From Glycomyces fuscus (GTDB taxonomy: Bacteria > Actinomycetota > Actinomycetes > Streptosporangiales > Streptosporangiaceae), in the NCBI GenBank assembly GCA_002529455.1, contig NYMS01000029.1, forward strand, positions 168,014-232,013: a stretch of DNA of 64,000 nucleotides. Reading direction: 5' to 3'. Below, in pieces: positions 15,425 to 24,291 of the stretch (its first letter is position 1; every line of letters begins with the position of its first letter). The position numbers and the translations under genes are program-made. The notes under the pieces are model-generated. The model saw only the letters and a list, made by a program, of their open reading frames with translations, had not been told where the DNA came from and searched no databases.

Positions 15425-16419
15425 CGGTGCAGCCCGGACGCGAACACCTCTGCCGGGGCCGCGACGGCACCGCCCTGCGCGGGCTGATGTGGGAGTGCGC
15501 GGACCCGGCGGGCCTCGTGGTGATCCGCACCCCCTACGACGCCGACCAGCACGTGTCGACGGCACGCTCATGGAACGCCCGCGGTTACCACTGCCTCGTC
15601 CAGGACGTGCGCGGACGGTACCGGTCGGCGGGAGCCTGGTCCCCCTACACGCACGAGGAGGACGACGGCGGCCGGGTGCTCGCCCACCTGGCCGACGAGT
15701 ACGAAGGGCTGCCGCTGGTCCTCTTCGGCGCCTCGTACGCCGCGCACACCGCGCTGGAGGCCGCTCGGGCCGTGACGCGCCTCGGCGGGCCCCCGGTCTC
15801 GGCGGTCATCGCCCTCGTCCCCGCCCTCGGACTGGCCGAGACCGCGTGGGACCCCGCGGGGTCCCCGCAGATCCTGCACCGGATCGGGTGGTGGCACCAA
15901 CACGGACGCCACCGGCGCTCCCAGCCCCCGCTGCCCGCGGCCGAGCTCGTCCGACGCGTCGAGCAGGCGCGCGGGCGCGGCGTGGTCGAGGCCGCCGACA
16001 GCTGGGACTGGTCGCCATCGGCGCTGGCCGGTTGGCGGCGGCTGTGGAGCGCGGAGCGCGTGGACCTGGCGTCGCGCTACGGCCGCGTCGACGTGCCGCT
16101 CCTGGTGATCAGCGGTGACGAGGACTTCTTCCACGACGACGCCCGGCGGCTCGCGCGCGGGTGGAGCGCCCCCAGCCACTTCGCCAGCGGCCCCTGGGGG
16201 CACGGTCTGGTCGGCGGCATCGCCGACCGGGCCCTGCGGGCGCGCGTCTCGGCCGCCGGCGGACTGACCCACGTCATCGACCCGTGGCTGGCGGCCCGAG
16301 GGCTGCCGGGCTCCCCCGCGGAGTGGACCGAGATCCTCACGAGCCCGTCCACGCCCCACACCCGGTCGACCCTCGATTCCGCGTCAGAGGCCTGGCGCCA
16401 CGAAAGGACCGCACCTTGA
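15421..16419 (+). CDS. CocE/X-prolyl dipeptidyl-peptidase-like alpha/beta-hydrolase
   Basis: A 332-residue hydrolase. The N-terminus matches the CocE/PepX group: 'RDGTALRGLMWECADPAGLV', 'IRTPYDADQHVSTARSWNAR', 'VQDVRGRYRSAG'. The nucleophile is S105 in GASYAA, with the Asp in 'VISGDEDFF' and the His in 'GPWGHG'. It lacks the C-terminal jelly-roll domain of full-length X-Pro peptidases, so it is a short single-domain version. No export signal is seen. Lying between the leader-binding protein and YcaO, with overlaps at both ends, it is probably a maturation peptidase or esterase of the RiPP. The single Pro in each precursor repeat suits a proline-directed enzyme, but this is inference. Confidence 0.75.
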   Translation: MTVQPGREHLCRGRDGTALRGLMWECADPAGLVVIRTPYDADQHVSTARSWNARGYHCLVQDVRGRYRSAGAWSPYTHEEDDGGRVLAHLADEYEGLPLVLFGASYAAHTALEAARAVTRLGGPPVSAVIALVPALGLAETAWDPAGSPQILHRIGWWHQHGRHRRSQPPLPAAELVRRVEQARGRGVVEAADSWDWSPSALAGWRRLWSAERVDLASRYGRVDVPLLVISGDEDFFHDDARRLARGWSAPSHFASGPWGHGLVGGIADRALRARVSAAGGLTHVIDPWLAARGLPGSPAEWTEILTSPSTPHTRSTLDSASEAWRHERTAP

Positions 16420-17846
16420 CCCCCACCACCACCGGAGGGCACCTCCCCGGAACCGTCGAGGGCGGCGCGGCCGGCGCTGGCCGCCCCCTGCCAGTGGACG
16501 CGCTGGTCGACCCCGAATGCGGGGTCATCCGCTCCGTGCGGGCCGTGGCGCACCCCGTCGGCGCTCCCACCTCCTACATGGGGCTGACCGCGGCCGTCGC
16601 CGACGCCCGGCAGCTCGGCGAGTGGCCGGCCGACCGCGTCTCGTTGGGCACGTCGTTCGACGACGTCGAGCAGGCCAGGATCGCCGCGATCGCCGAAGGG
16701 GTCGAGCGCTACTGCGGGAACTGGCTGCCCGCCGACCTCCCCGACGACGAACTGCGCGTCGGATCCCGGGCGGAACTGCTGGCCGCGGGCCGCCGCCCGA
16801 TCGACCTGGACGACCTGCCCCTGTTCGCTCCGTGGCAGTACACCCGCGCCGGGTTCCCCTACCAGCCCCTCACCGAGGACACCCCCACCCTGTGGGCGCG
16901 CTGCGAGGGCCCCGACGGCTCCGAGGTCTGGATGCCGGCCTCACTGGTCTACCTCAACTGGAGGCAATCGCGCTTCCGGCACCTGCCGCGCGTGCACCAC
17001 CTGAACTACGCCGGGATCGCCACCGGGCAGGGGGCCGGCGACGCCAGGGACCGGGGGGTCCTGGAAATCATCGAACGCGACGCCCTCGAACTGTGGTGGC
17101 ACCTGGACGGACCCACCTTCGGCATCGACCCCGCCAGCGTTCCCGGACTCGCCGACGACCTGCGCGGCAGCTCCCTGGACGTGTCCCTGGCGGTCATGCC
17201 CTCGGAGTTCGCCCCCGCCGTGGCGGCACTCGTGCACGACAGGGAACGCGGCCTGTACGCCGCGGGGTTCTCCGCCGCGCTCGACCCGGTGAGGGCTGCC
17301 CGCAAGGCCGTCCTCGAAGCCGTCCACACCTGGGTCTACACCCAGGGCTGCACCGCCGCCGACGGGTGGGTCTTCCGTGCCGTCGAACAGGGCCTGATGG
17401 CCCGCGGCCTCTACCTCGACTTCCGTGCCGACGCCACCTACCTCGACGCCGCCGGCGCCCAGTGCGAGCACGTCGTCGACCTGGGCGCGCACGTCCAGGT
17501 CTGGCTCGACCCCCGGATCCACGGCGAGGCCCGGCGCTTCACGGCACCCGCCCTGGGAACCCGGCCGATCACCGAGGTCGAGACCGTGTCGATGGAGGAC
17601 GTCTACCGGCGGCTGGCCGCTCGCGGACACCGCGTCCTCACCCGCGACCTGACGACGAGCGATGTCCGTCGCACCACGCTGCGGGTGGTGCGGAGCTTCG
17701 TCACAGGGCTCGTCCCGAACGCCCCCGCGGCCTTCGCCTACCTCGGCATGCCCCGTTTCGGGCACGCGGCCCTCGAACGGGGATGGCGCACCTCCTGGGA
17801 CGGGAGCCCTACGGACCTCACCCTCGTCCCGCCCCCGCACATGTGA
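16416..17846 (+). CDS. YcaO-domain cyclodehydratase
   Basis: A 476-residue YcaO enzyme expected to use ATP to cyclise Ser side chains of the precursor onto the backbone, giving oxazolines. Nucleotide-binding landmarks are 'AAIAEGVERYCG' (near residues 91-99), 'GVLEIIERDALELWWH' (near 215-225) and 'AVLEAVHTWVYTQG'. The C-terminus reads '...LTLVPPPHM', a weak version of the proline-rich PxPxP tail of cyclodehydratases. The start is probably TTG 16416, overlapping the previous stop (TTGA) with GAAAGGA 8 bases upstream. Together with the separate leader-binding protein this is the split C/D-type arrangement of azol(in)e RiPPs. Confidence 0.88.
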   Translation: MTPTTTGGHLPGTVEGGAAGAGRPLPVDALVDPECGVIRSVRAVAHPVGAPTSYMGLTAAVADARQLGEWPADRVSLGTSFDDVEQARIAAIAEGVERYCGNWLPADLPDDELRVGSRAELLAAGRRPIDLDDLPLFAPWQYTRAGFPYQPLTEDTPTLWARCEGPDGSEVWMPASLVYLNWRQSRFRHLPRVHHLNYAGIATGQGAGDARDRGVLEIIERDALELWWHLDGPTFGIDPASVPGLADDLRGSSLDVSLAVMPSEFAPAVAALVHDRERGLYAAGFSAALDPVRAARKAVLEAVHTWVYTQGCTAADGWVFRAVEQGLMARGLYLDFRADATYLDAAGAQCEHVVDLGAHVQVWLDPRIHGEARRFTAPALGTRPITEVETVSMEDVYRRLAARGHRVLTRDLTTSDVRRTTLRVVRSFVTGLVPNAPAAFAYLGMPRFGHAALERGWRTSWDGSPTDLTLVPPPHM

Positions 17847-17856
17847 GGCCGCGACC

Positions 17857-18951
17857 ATGCCCCGTCCTCTCCCACCCGCCCCCTCTCCGCACGGCGCGAA
17901 GCGCGGTCCGGACGCTCCCCCGCGCCTGCCGCCCGCGCTGGCACGCGCCTTCTCGGCCGAGACACCGGGTCCGCCCCGCCCGCCCGGGCCGCGCGCCAAC
18001 CCCTGGCGCCGGGCCGGAGCCGACCCGGCGGCGGTACCCGAGCGCGAACGCGCCCTGCTCGACGGCCTGTGGCGCGGCCGGGGACACCACCGCCTGGCCG
18101 ACGGGTCGGTCACCCGTATCCGCCGGCGCCCGGTGCCCTCCGCGGGGGCGGCGTACCCCGTGCACACCCACCTGGTCGTCGGTACGGGCGGGCCCCTGGA
18201 GGCGGGGAGGTACGCCTTCGACATGGAGGACGGCACGCTCTACCGGCGCGACGAGGTCCGCGAACGGAAAGCGGGCTGGCACGTCTCCGGCGCGCGAACC
18301 GGCGCCAGGGGGACCCATCTGGTCCTGACCGTGCAACCCGGACGAAGCTTCGGCCGGTACCGCCACCGGGCCTGGCCGCTGTGGATCGCGGACACCGCCT
18401 ACGCCCTGGCCGCCGTGGAGTTCCTGTGCGCTCCGTCTCCCGCCGCGGTACGGCTGGGCCCCGGTCCGTGGCTGCGCGAGCTGCTCGGCGTCCCGCGCGG
18501 AGCCGAACACGGGCAGTGGCTCGCACGCGGACTCGCGCCGGAGATCCCGCTGGCCGCCGTCGAGCTGCCCGACTCCTGGTCGGTCCTCCCCGGGCGCCGG
18601 GACGCCCTGGCCGCGAGGCGTTCCCCGGCGGTCGGCGAGTTCGAGGCCGCGACGCGCTCCCACGACCCACGGACCCTGGAAGCCGCGAGGGCCTCCGGGC
18701 AGGCCTGGGTACTCGGGGCCCGGCGACTGGAGACATGGTCCATCGCGGTGGACGCGCCCGCCGCCGAGTTCACCGGGACACTGTGGCGGGCCCACCGGGC
18801 CGCGGCCGACCTGTGCTACGCGGGCGCCCTGTCCCGGCGATGGCGCTGCCGTCCGGTGTCAGGATTCGTCGCTTCGCGCGGGCGCTGGACCGTTCACGCC
18901 CTGGCGATGCTCCCCGACGAACAGAACCCCGACAAGGAGTCAGCCGCATGA
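17857..18951 (+). CDS. SagB-like nitroreductase-fold dehydrogenase
   Basis: A 364-residue protein with the SagB pattern. 'RRRPVPSAGAAYPVHTHLVV' matches the FMN-site 'R..PSGGALYP...Y.VV'. Next come 'GRYAFDMEDGTLYRRDE', 'GRYRHRAWPLWIADTAYALA' (the 'YR...LL..GH.L.N' element) and a C-terminal nitroreductase-like end, 'GTLWRAHRAAADLCYAGALS'. SagB enzymes oxidise azolines to azoles using FMN. The usual N-terminal S-x-R-x-F element is not clear, and the C-terminal half is diverged, so activity is not assured. It lies 10 bases after YcaO and overlaps the exporter start. Confidence 0.7.
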   Translation: MPRPLPPAPSPHGAKRGPDAPPRLPPALARAFSAETPGPPRPPGPRANPWRRAGADPAAVPERERALLDGLWRGRGHHRLADGSVTRIRRRPVPSAGAAYPVHTHLVVGTGGPLEAGRYAFDMEDGTLYRRDEVRERKAGWHVSGARTGARGTHLVLTVQPGRSFGRYRHRAWPLWIADTAYALAAVEFLCAPSPAAVRLGPGPWLRELLGVPRGAEHGQWLARGLAPEIPLAAVELPDSWSVLPGRRDALAARRSPAVGEFEAATRSHDPRTLEAARASGQAWVLGARRLETWSIAVDAPAAEFTGTLWRAHRAAADLCYAGALSRRWRCRPVSGFVASRGRWTVHALAMLPDEQNPDKESAA

Positions 18952-20609
18952 TGATCGTCCCCCTGCTGTGGCGGGAGGCGGCCCGTTTCCCCGCGGCCCT
19001 GGCACGGAGCGTGGCCCTGCTGGCCCTCGTCTTCCTCGCCCACGCCGCACAGGCCGTGGCGATCGCCTGGTCGATGTCGGCGGTGCTGCACGGGCAGGCC
19101 CGGGAGGTACTCGTCGCGCTGTCACTGATCCTCGGGATCGCGCTGGCCCGCCTGGTGCTCTCCCTGGCCCAGGCGTCGGCCGCCGCGCACCTGGGAGGCC
19201 GGGTCAGGCGGGTGGTCCGCCGCCGTGCGATGCAGGCCGCGCTCGTGCCCGAGCGCCTGCACGACACGGCGGCCCGGGACGGCTCGATGCGCGCCAGCCT
19301 CGGTGACGGCGTCGACGGCATCGACGCCTACGTCTCCAGGTACGTGCCCGCCATCGTGCAACTGCTCCTCACCTGCCCGATCGTTGTGCTCGTCCTGTTC
19401 TGGCTCTCACCGTGGGCGGGCCTGTGCGTGGCCGCCGGGATCGTGTCCGCACTGGTGGGTCCCATGGCGTGGAAACGGATGATGGCCCGGCGCGGACTCG
19501 ATCACTGGGACAGCTACGAGGCGCTCAGCGCGGACCTGCTCGAGTCTTTGCGCGGCATGGCCACCCTGCGCACACTCGGCGACGTGTCGGGCACCCGCGA
19601 GCGGCTGGGCAACCGCTCCGAGGCGCTGCGCAGGGCCACCGAAAGGGTGATGCGCGGCTCCCTGGGTGAGACGGCCGTCACCGACGCCGCCGTCCAGGGG
19701 GGAGCGGTCGCGGCCGCCGCCGTCGCCGTCTCCCACGCGGTCACCGGGCAGGTCCCCGCCGTCGAGGTCTACCTGGTCCTCCTGCTCTCCTCCGAGGCGT
19801 TCCGTCCCATCCGGGACCTCTCGCGGCACTGGCACGCCGGATTCCTCGGCCTCACCGCGATCCCCGGCCTCGAACGGATCGGGGCCTTCACCGAACAGCG
19901 CGACGCCGCCCCCGTCCACACCGCGTCCGACCCCGCGGACGGCCAGACGGCCAAGGACCGACCGGCGGACGCGCTGCGTGTGACCGGCCTGAGCTTTCGC
20001 TACCCCGACGCCCCCGTCGACGTCATCCACGACCTCGACCTGACGGCCCGGAGGGGCTCCCTCACCGCGATCGTCGGAGCCTCCGGGGCGGGGAAGTCCA
20101 CCCTCTTCGACCTCCTCCTGGGTTTCCTCGTTCCGCGCACCGGAAGCATCGACCTCGACGGGCGACCGCTCCGCACCTCGGACATCGCCGTGGTCTCCCA
20201 GCGGCCGGTGCTCTTCGCCGGAACCATCCGCGACAACCTCGCGGTCAACGGCGCCACCGCGGAAGCGGACCTCGTAGCGGCCTGCCGCGACGCGGGGATC
20301 CTCGACGAGATCCAGCGCTTCCCGCGCGGGTTCGACACCGAGGTCACCGAAGCCGGTACCAGCCTGTCGGGTGGACAGCGCCAACGCCTCGCCCTGGCCC
20401 GCGCGCTGCTGGCACGGCGTCCGGTCCTGCTGGTGGACGAGCCGACGAGCGCGTTGGACGCCGACCGCTCCGCGGACGTCATCCAGACCCTGCACCGTGT
20501 CGCCCGCGACCGCGTCGTCATCATGATCAGCCACCGCTCCGAGACCCTCGCCGAGGTTCCCGCCGTGCTCAGCCTCGACTCCGGACACCTGCACAGGAGC
20601 GCCTCGTGA
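18948..20609 (+). CDS. ABC exporter, half 1 (CydD-like)
   Basis: A 553-residue fused membrane-ATPase half-transporter. Six helices lie in residues 1-310, followed by an ATPase with Walker A 'VGASGAGKST', signature 'LSGGQRQRLALARALL', Walker B 'VLLVDEPTSALDAD' and H-loop 'MISHR'. It resembles CydD-type and peptide exporters and forms a pair with the next gene. No C39 peptidase domain is present. It most likely exports the mature RiPP. ATG 18948 overlaps the previous stop (ATGATGA). Confidence 0.85.
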   Translation: MMIVPLLWREAARFPAALARSVALLALVFLAHAAQAVAIAWSMSAVLHGQAREVLVALSLILGIALARLVLSLAQASAAAHLGGRVRRVVRRRAMQAALVPERLHDTAARDGSMRASLGDGVDGIDAYVSRYVPAIVQLLLTCPIVVLVLFWLSPWAGLCVAAGIVSALVGPMAWKRMMARRGLDHWDSYEALSADLLESLRGMATLRTLGDVSGTRERLGNRSEALRRATERVMRGSLGETAVTDAAVQGGAVAAAAVAVSHAVTGQVPAVEVYLVLLLSSEAFRPIRDLSRHWHAGFLGLTAIPGLERIGAFTEQRDAAPVHTASDPADGQTAKDRPADALRVTGLSFRYPDAPVDVIHDLDLTARRGSLTAIVGASGAGKSTLFDLLLGFLVPRTGSIDLDGRPLRTSDIAVVSQRPVLFAGTIRDNLAVNGATAEADLVAACRDAGILDEIQRFPRGFDTEVTEAGTSLSGGQRQRLALARALLARRPVLLVDEPTSALDADRSADVIQTLHRVARDRVVIMISHRSETLAEVPAVLSLDSGHLHRSAS

Positions 20610-22294
20610 ACACCCTCTCCGCGTTCCGTGCCTTCCGCGAACTGCTGCCCGTCCTGCGGCCCGAATGGCGGGGGATGCTCTGGAGCTACCTGCTCGGCAC
20701 CGCCAGCGCGCTCGGCCTGGCCGGTCTGACCGTCCTCACGGCGTGGGCGGTCGGCCACGCCGTCGTGGAGCGCACACCGCCCGGACCCGTGTGGTGGACC
20801 CTGATCCTCGGGCTCGTGCTGCTGCGCGTGGTTCTGACCTGGCGGGAGATGGACGTCTCCCACGCCCTGGCCTACCGCGTGCTGGCCCGGCTGAGGATGG
20901 CGCTGTTCGACGCCTACGCGCGCAGCGTTCCCGGTCGGCGTCGCGAGCACTCCGGGCGCGCGGCGGCCGTCGCGATGGACGACATCGAAAAGCTCGAGTT
21001 CTTCTACGCCCACACGGTCGCCCAGCTCGGCGCCTCGCTCACCCTGTTCGCAGCCTCCTTCGCCACCGCGTTCGTCCTGCTGCCCGAAGCCGCACTCGTC
21101 ATGCTCCTCGGTGCCGCCGTCGTGGCGAGCAGCGCCCTGTACTGGGCACGGGCCGCCCGGCGGCTGGGCGAGCGGGAACAGCGTGAGCGCTCGGAGCTGT
21201 CCGAGCACATCGTGGACGCGCTGGGCGCCCTGCGCGAAGTGCTCGCCTACGGACTCGCCCCCCGAATCGTCGCCGAGACCAGCGCCGCCACCGCACGCGC
21301 CGCCACGATCGCGCGACGGCGCGAACTGCTGTCGCACCTGGTCACCGGGATCCGGGAGCTCATCCTCGCCGCCGTGGTCATCGGCGTCATCGCCACCAGC
21401 GCCACCGCCGCGGGCGTGCTCTCAGAAGGCGCCCCGGTGCGGTTGGCCCCCGCGGAACTGCCCGCGCTGGTCGCCCTGGCCCTGGCCGGGATCGCCGCGA
21501 TCGTCGACGCCACCGACACCCTCACCCGGCTCCATCCACTCGTCTCCGGCGCCGGGCGCGTGGCCGCCGGAATCAACCGCCCCCCGGTCGTCGCCGTCCC
21601 CGAGACGCCACGACAGCTGCCCGCCGGGCCGCTCGGCCTCCGGTTCCGGGACGTGTCCTTCTCCTACGAAGGCCGACAGCCCACGCTCACGTCCTGGTCC
21701 ACCGAACTCGCCCCCGGCGAGCACGTCGGGCTGGTCGGCCCCTCCGGCTCGGGCAAAAGCACCGTCATCGCCCTCGCGGCCCGCCTCTGGGACCCTTCGG
21801 CGGGCACCGTCGAACTCGTCACGGCGGACGGCGCAGGCGTACCCGTCGCCGAGCTCGACGACGCGGCACTGCGGGAGACCGTTTCCCTGGTCGACCAGGA
21901 CGCGATGCTCTTCCACGGCACCGTCCGCGACAACCTGCTGCGCGGTGGCGGACCACGGTCAGACGGTGACCTGGCGGCCCTGCTCGAACGCGTCGGAGCC
22001 GCCGCCTGGATCGGTCTCGACGACGAACTCGGAGAGGCGGGTGTGCGGCTGTCCGGCGGACAGAGGGCACGCCTCTGTCTTGCCCGAGCCCTGGCCCGCC
22101 GACCGCGCGTCCTCCTCGTGGACGAGGTCACCGCCAGCCTCGACCCGGCCACCGAAAGGGTGATCTCCGACGTCATCGCCGAATTCGACGGCACCGTCCT
22201 CATGGCGTCCCACCGGGCCGAGACCCTCGCCCGCCTCGAACGCGTCGTCGACGTGGCCGACACCCCGCGCACCGCGCAGAGAACGGTTGGCTGA
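20606..22294 (+). CDS. ABC exporter, half 2 (CydC-like)
   Basis: The 562-residue partner half-transporter, starting at GTG 20606 within the GTGA overlap. Six-helix domain, then Walker A 'VGPSGSGKST', Q-loop 'VSLVDQDAMLFHGTVRDNLL', signature 'LSGGQRARLCLARALA', Walker B 'VLLVDEVTASLD' and 'MASHR'. Where half 1 has DEPTS this one has DEVTA, so both sites may be competent. A heterodimer with the preceding protein is expected. It ends the biosynthesis/export operon. Confidence 0.85.
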   Translation: MNTLSAFRAFRELLPVLRPEWRGMLWSYLLGTASALGLAGLTVLTAWAVGHAVVERTPPGPVWWTLILGLVLLRVVLTWREMDVSHALAYRVLARLRMALFDAYARSVPGRRREHSGRAAAVAMDDIEKLEFFYAHTVAQLGASLTLFAASFATAFVLLPEAALVMLLGAAVVASSALYWARAARRLGEREQRERSELSEHIVDALGALREVLAYGLAPRIVAETSAATARAATIARRRELLSHLVTGIRELILAAVVIGVIATSATAAGVLSEGAPVRLAPAELPALVALALAGIAAIVDATDTLTRLHPLVSGAGRVAAGINRPPVVAVPETPRQLPAGPLGLRFRDVSFSYEGRQPTLTSWSTELAPGEHVGLVGPSGSGKSTVIALAARLWDPSAGTVELVTADGAGVPVAELDDAALRETVSLVDQDAMLFHGTVRDNLLRGGGPRSDGDLAALLERVGAAAWIGLDDELGEAGVRLSGGQRARLCLARALARRPRVLLVDEVTASLDPATERVISDVIAEFDGTVLMASHRAETLARLERVVDVADTPRTAQRTVG

Positions 22295-22456
22295 GCTTCT
22301 GACCTGGTGCGACGCCGACGCCGGGCCGGCGTGCTCACTCCCGGAACGGAGGTCGAGCCACCGGGCTCAGCGACGGGCGAGGGTGACCGTCGGGTGGAGG
22401 CTGCCCGGCCTCAACGGTTCGGACCAGGCGGAGTACGGCCTGGTGGCAGGGCACTG

Positions 22457-22462
22457 TAGTCT
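22457..22462 (+). promoter_or_regulatory. -10 of leaderless promoter for uptake system 2
   Basis: TAGTCT ends 6 bases before the ATG at 22469, matching leaderless spacing. No ribosome binding site precedes that ATG. Confidence 0.5.
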
Positions 22463-22468
22463 ACGGGA

Positions 22469-23500
22469 ATGACATTGAAAATCATTATCAGAACCGTGGG
22501 GGTCGCATCGGCTCTCGTTCTGGCCGGGTGCGCGACGGCACCCGCCTCCGAAACCGACTCCGCGGCGGCAGCGGGCGAGGGCGCGACCCCCTACCCCCTC
22601 AGCGTCGAGAACTGCGACGCCGAGGTGACCGTCGAGCAGGCTCCCGAACGCGCGGTCTCGCTGAACCAGTCGGCCACCGAGATCATGGTCCAGCTCGGCC
22701 TCGCCGATCGCATGGCGGGGACCTCGTACGAAACCGACCCCGTCCCGAGCGACATCGCCGACGCCTACGAGAGCATCCCCCTGCTCACGGACGGCCTTCT
22801 CAAGCACGAGACGCTGCTCGAGGCGCAGCCAGACTTCGTCTACTCGTCCTTCGCCTCGTTCCTCACCGCCGAGAACGCCGGTGAGCGTGCCGAACTGCAC
22901 GAGCTCGGCGTCCCGACCTACCTGAGCGAGTTCGACTGCACCTACCACGAGGCCGTCGAAGGCGGCGCGACCTTCGAGATGCTCTTCGACGAGATCGAGA
23001 CGATCGCCCGGATCTTCGACGTGCCGGGCGCCGGAGAAGAGCTCGTCGCCGAGCAGCAGGCCGTGGTCGACGAGGGGCTCGGGATCGCCGAACGGATCGA
23101 GGGCACGCCGAGTCTGGTCTGGTTCTACTCGACCGCGTCCTCCGCCTCCACTCCGTCGGTCGCGGGACCCGGCGGGCTCCCGCAGACCGTGACCGAGATG
23201 CTCGGCGCCGAGAACGCCTTCAGCGACGCCTCGACCAAGTGGCCGGAGGTCAGCTGGGACGAGGTCGCCGCGCGCAACCCCGATGTGCTCGTGCTCGCCG
23301 ACCTGAGCCGCGGATACCCCGGCGACACGGCCGAGGAGAAGATCGAGTTCCTCAAGAACGACCCGCTGACCTCGGCCATGGACGCCGTCGTCAACGACCG
23401 CTTCATCGTCGTGCCCGGACAGCACATGGACCCGTCCGTCCACAGCGTGCAGGCCATCCCGGCCGTCGCACAGGGCCTCATCGACATGGAGATCAAGTAA
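22469..23500 (+). CDS. Metal-chelate ABC transporter substrate-binding lipoprotein (system 2)
   Basis: A 343-residue FecB/FepB-type binding protein. The signal sequence MTLKIIIRTVGVASALVLAG ends in a lipobox before C21. Conserved pieces include 'VSLNQSATEIMVQLGLADRM', 'LLKHETLLEAQPDFVYSS' and 'WDEVAARNPDVLVLADLS'. It differs clearly from the system 1 protein, so the two may bind different complexes. ATG 22469 is supported by the leaderless promoter and by the signal peptide; a later GTG at 22496 would shorten the signal too far. First gene of a four-gene operon. Confidence 0.85.
   Translation: MTLKIIIRTVGVASALVLAGCATAPASETDSAAAAGEGATPYPLSVENCDAEVTVEQAPERAVSLNQSATEIMVQLGLADRMAGTSYETDPVPSDIADAYESIPLLTDGLLKHETLLEAQPDFVYSSFASFLTAENAGERAELHELGVPTYLSEFDCTYHEAVEGGATFEMLFDEIETIARIFDVPGAGEELVAEQQAVVDEGLGIAERIEGTPSLVWFYSTASSASTPSVAGPGGLPQTVTEMLGAENAFSDASTKWPEVSWDEVAARNPDVLVLADLSRGYPGDTAEEKIEFLKNDPLTSAMDAVVNDRFIVVPGQHMDPSVHSVQAIPAVAQGLIDMEIK
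22476..22490. promoter_or_regulatory. Zur-type box over the start of uptake operon 2
   Basis: TGAAAATCATTATCA differs from a perfect palindrome at one position per arm and matches the actinobacterial Zur consensus TGAAAATNATTTTCA. It lies 8-22 bases after the ATG, covering the start of transcription of a leaderless message, as expected of a repressor site. It also resembles half of a Fur box, so another Fur-family protein is possible. Confidence 0.75.
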
Positions 23501-24291
23501 TGACGACCACGAACGCCCTCGAACGGCTCATCCGCAGCTGGGACGACCAGCAGGCCGCGTACATCACCCACCGCGAGCAGAGGTTCGAGATCATGCTCGA
23601 CGCCATCACGCGGATGTGCGCCTCCTCGGACGAATTCGAGGCTAACGGAACCGGCATGACCGTTCTCGACCTGGCGTGCGGCCCCGGCAGTCTTTCCCAG
23701 CGCGTCCTCGACCGGTTCCCGGGTGCTCGGGTGATCGGAGTCGACTACGACCCGGTGCTGCTCGCGATCGCGGGCTCCTGGCTCGGCGAACGCCACGGTT
23801 CACGCTTCACGCCTGTCGACGCCGACCTCGCGACATCCGGCTGGAGGGACCAGCTGCCCGACGGGCCGGTGCACGTCGCCGTCTCCTCGACCGCGCTTCA
23901 CTGGCTGGAGCCGGCGCAGCTCGTCGCCGTCTACGCCGCTCTGGGCGCCCTGCTCCCCGCCGACGGTGTTCTCATGAACGCCGACCACCTGCGCTATGAC
24001 CCGCGCGCGCAGCCGTTTCTCACCGCGGCGGCGGCCGCTGACGACGAACGCACCCAGCATGACGCGCACTCGCGGGGTGTGCGGACCTGGGACGAGTGGT
24101 GGGCGGACGCCGTCGCGGACGACGCGTTCGGACAGCACCGCGCCGAGCGCGAGCGCCGCTTCGCCGACCGCCCGCCCACACCGCACGCACCGCTTGAGCT
24201 GCACCTGCAGGCGCTCAGCACCGCCGGTTTCTCCGAAACCGGTGTCATCTGGCGGTACTACGACGACGTCGTGGTGTTCGCGCGAAGATGA
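23500..24291 (+). CDS. Class I SAM-dependent methyltransferase in uptake operon 2
   Basis: A 263-residue methyltransferase. The SAM-binding motif 'VLDLACGPGSLSQRVLDRFP' is followed by 'VIGVDYDP', 'VSSTALHWLEPAQLVAVYAA' and 'GGVL'-like 'ADGVLMNADH'. It is a small-molecule type related to the ubiquinone/trans-aconitate methyltransferase group. The ATG overlaps the preceding stop (TAATG), and its stop overlaps the permease start, so it is translationally locked between binding protein and permease. That is an unusual place for a methyltransferase. It could modify the imported ligand to release metal, or the peptide itself; neither is shown. Confidence 0.85.
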   Translation: MTTTNALERLIRSWDDQQAAYITHREQRFEIMLDAITRMCASSDEFEANGTGMTVLDLACGPGSLSQRVLDRFPGARVIGVDYDPVLLAIAGSWLGERHGSRFTPVDADLATSGWRDQLPDGPVHVAVSSTALHWLEPAQLVAVYAALGALLPADGVLMNADHLRYDPRAQPFLTAAAAADDERTQHDAHSRGVRTWDEWWADAVADDAFGQHRAERERRFADRPPTPHAPLELHLQALSTAGFSETGVIWRYYDDVVVFARR

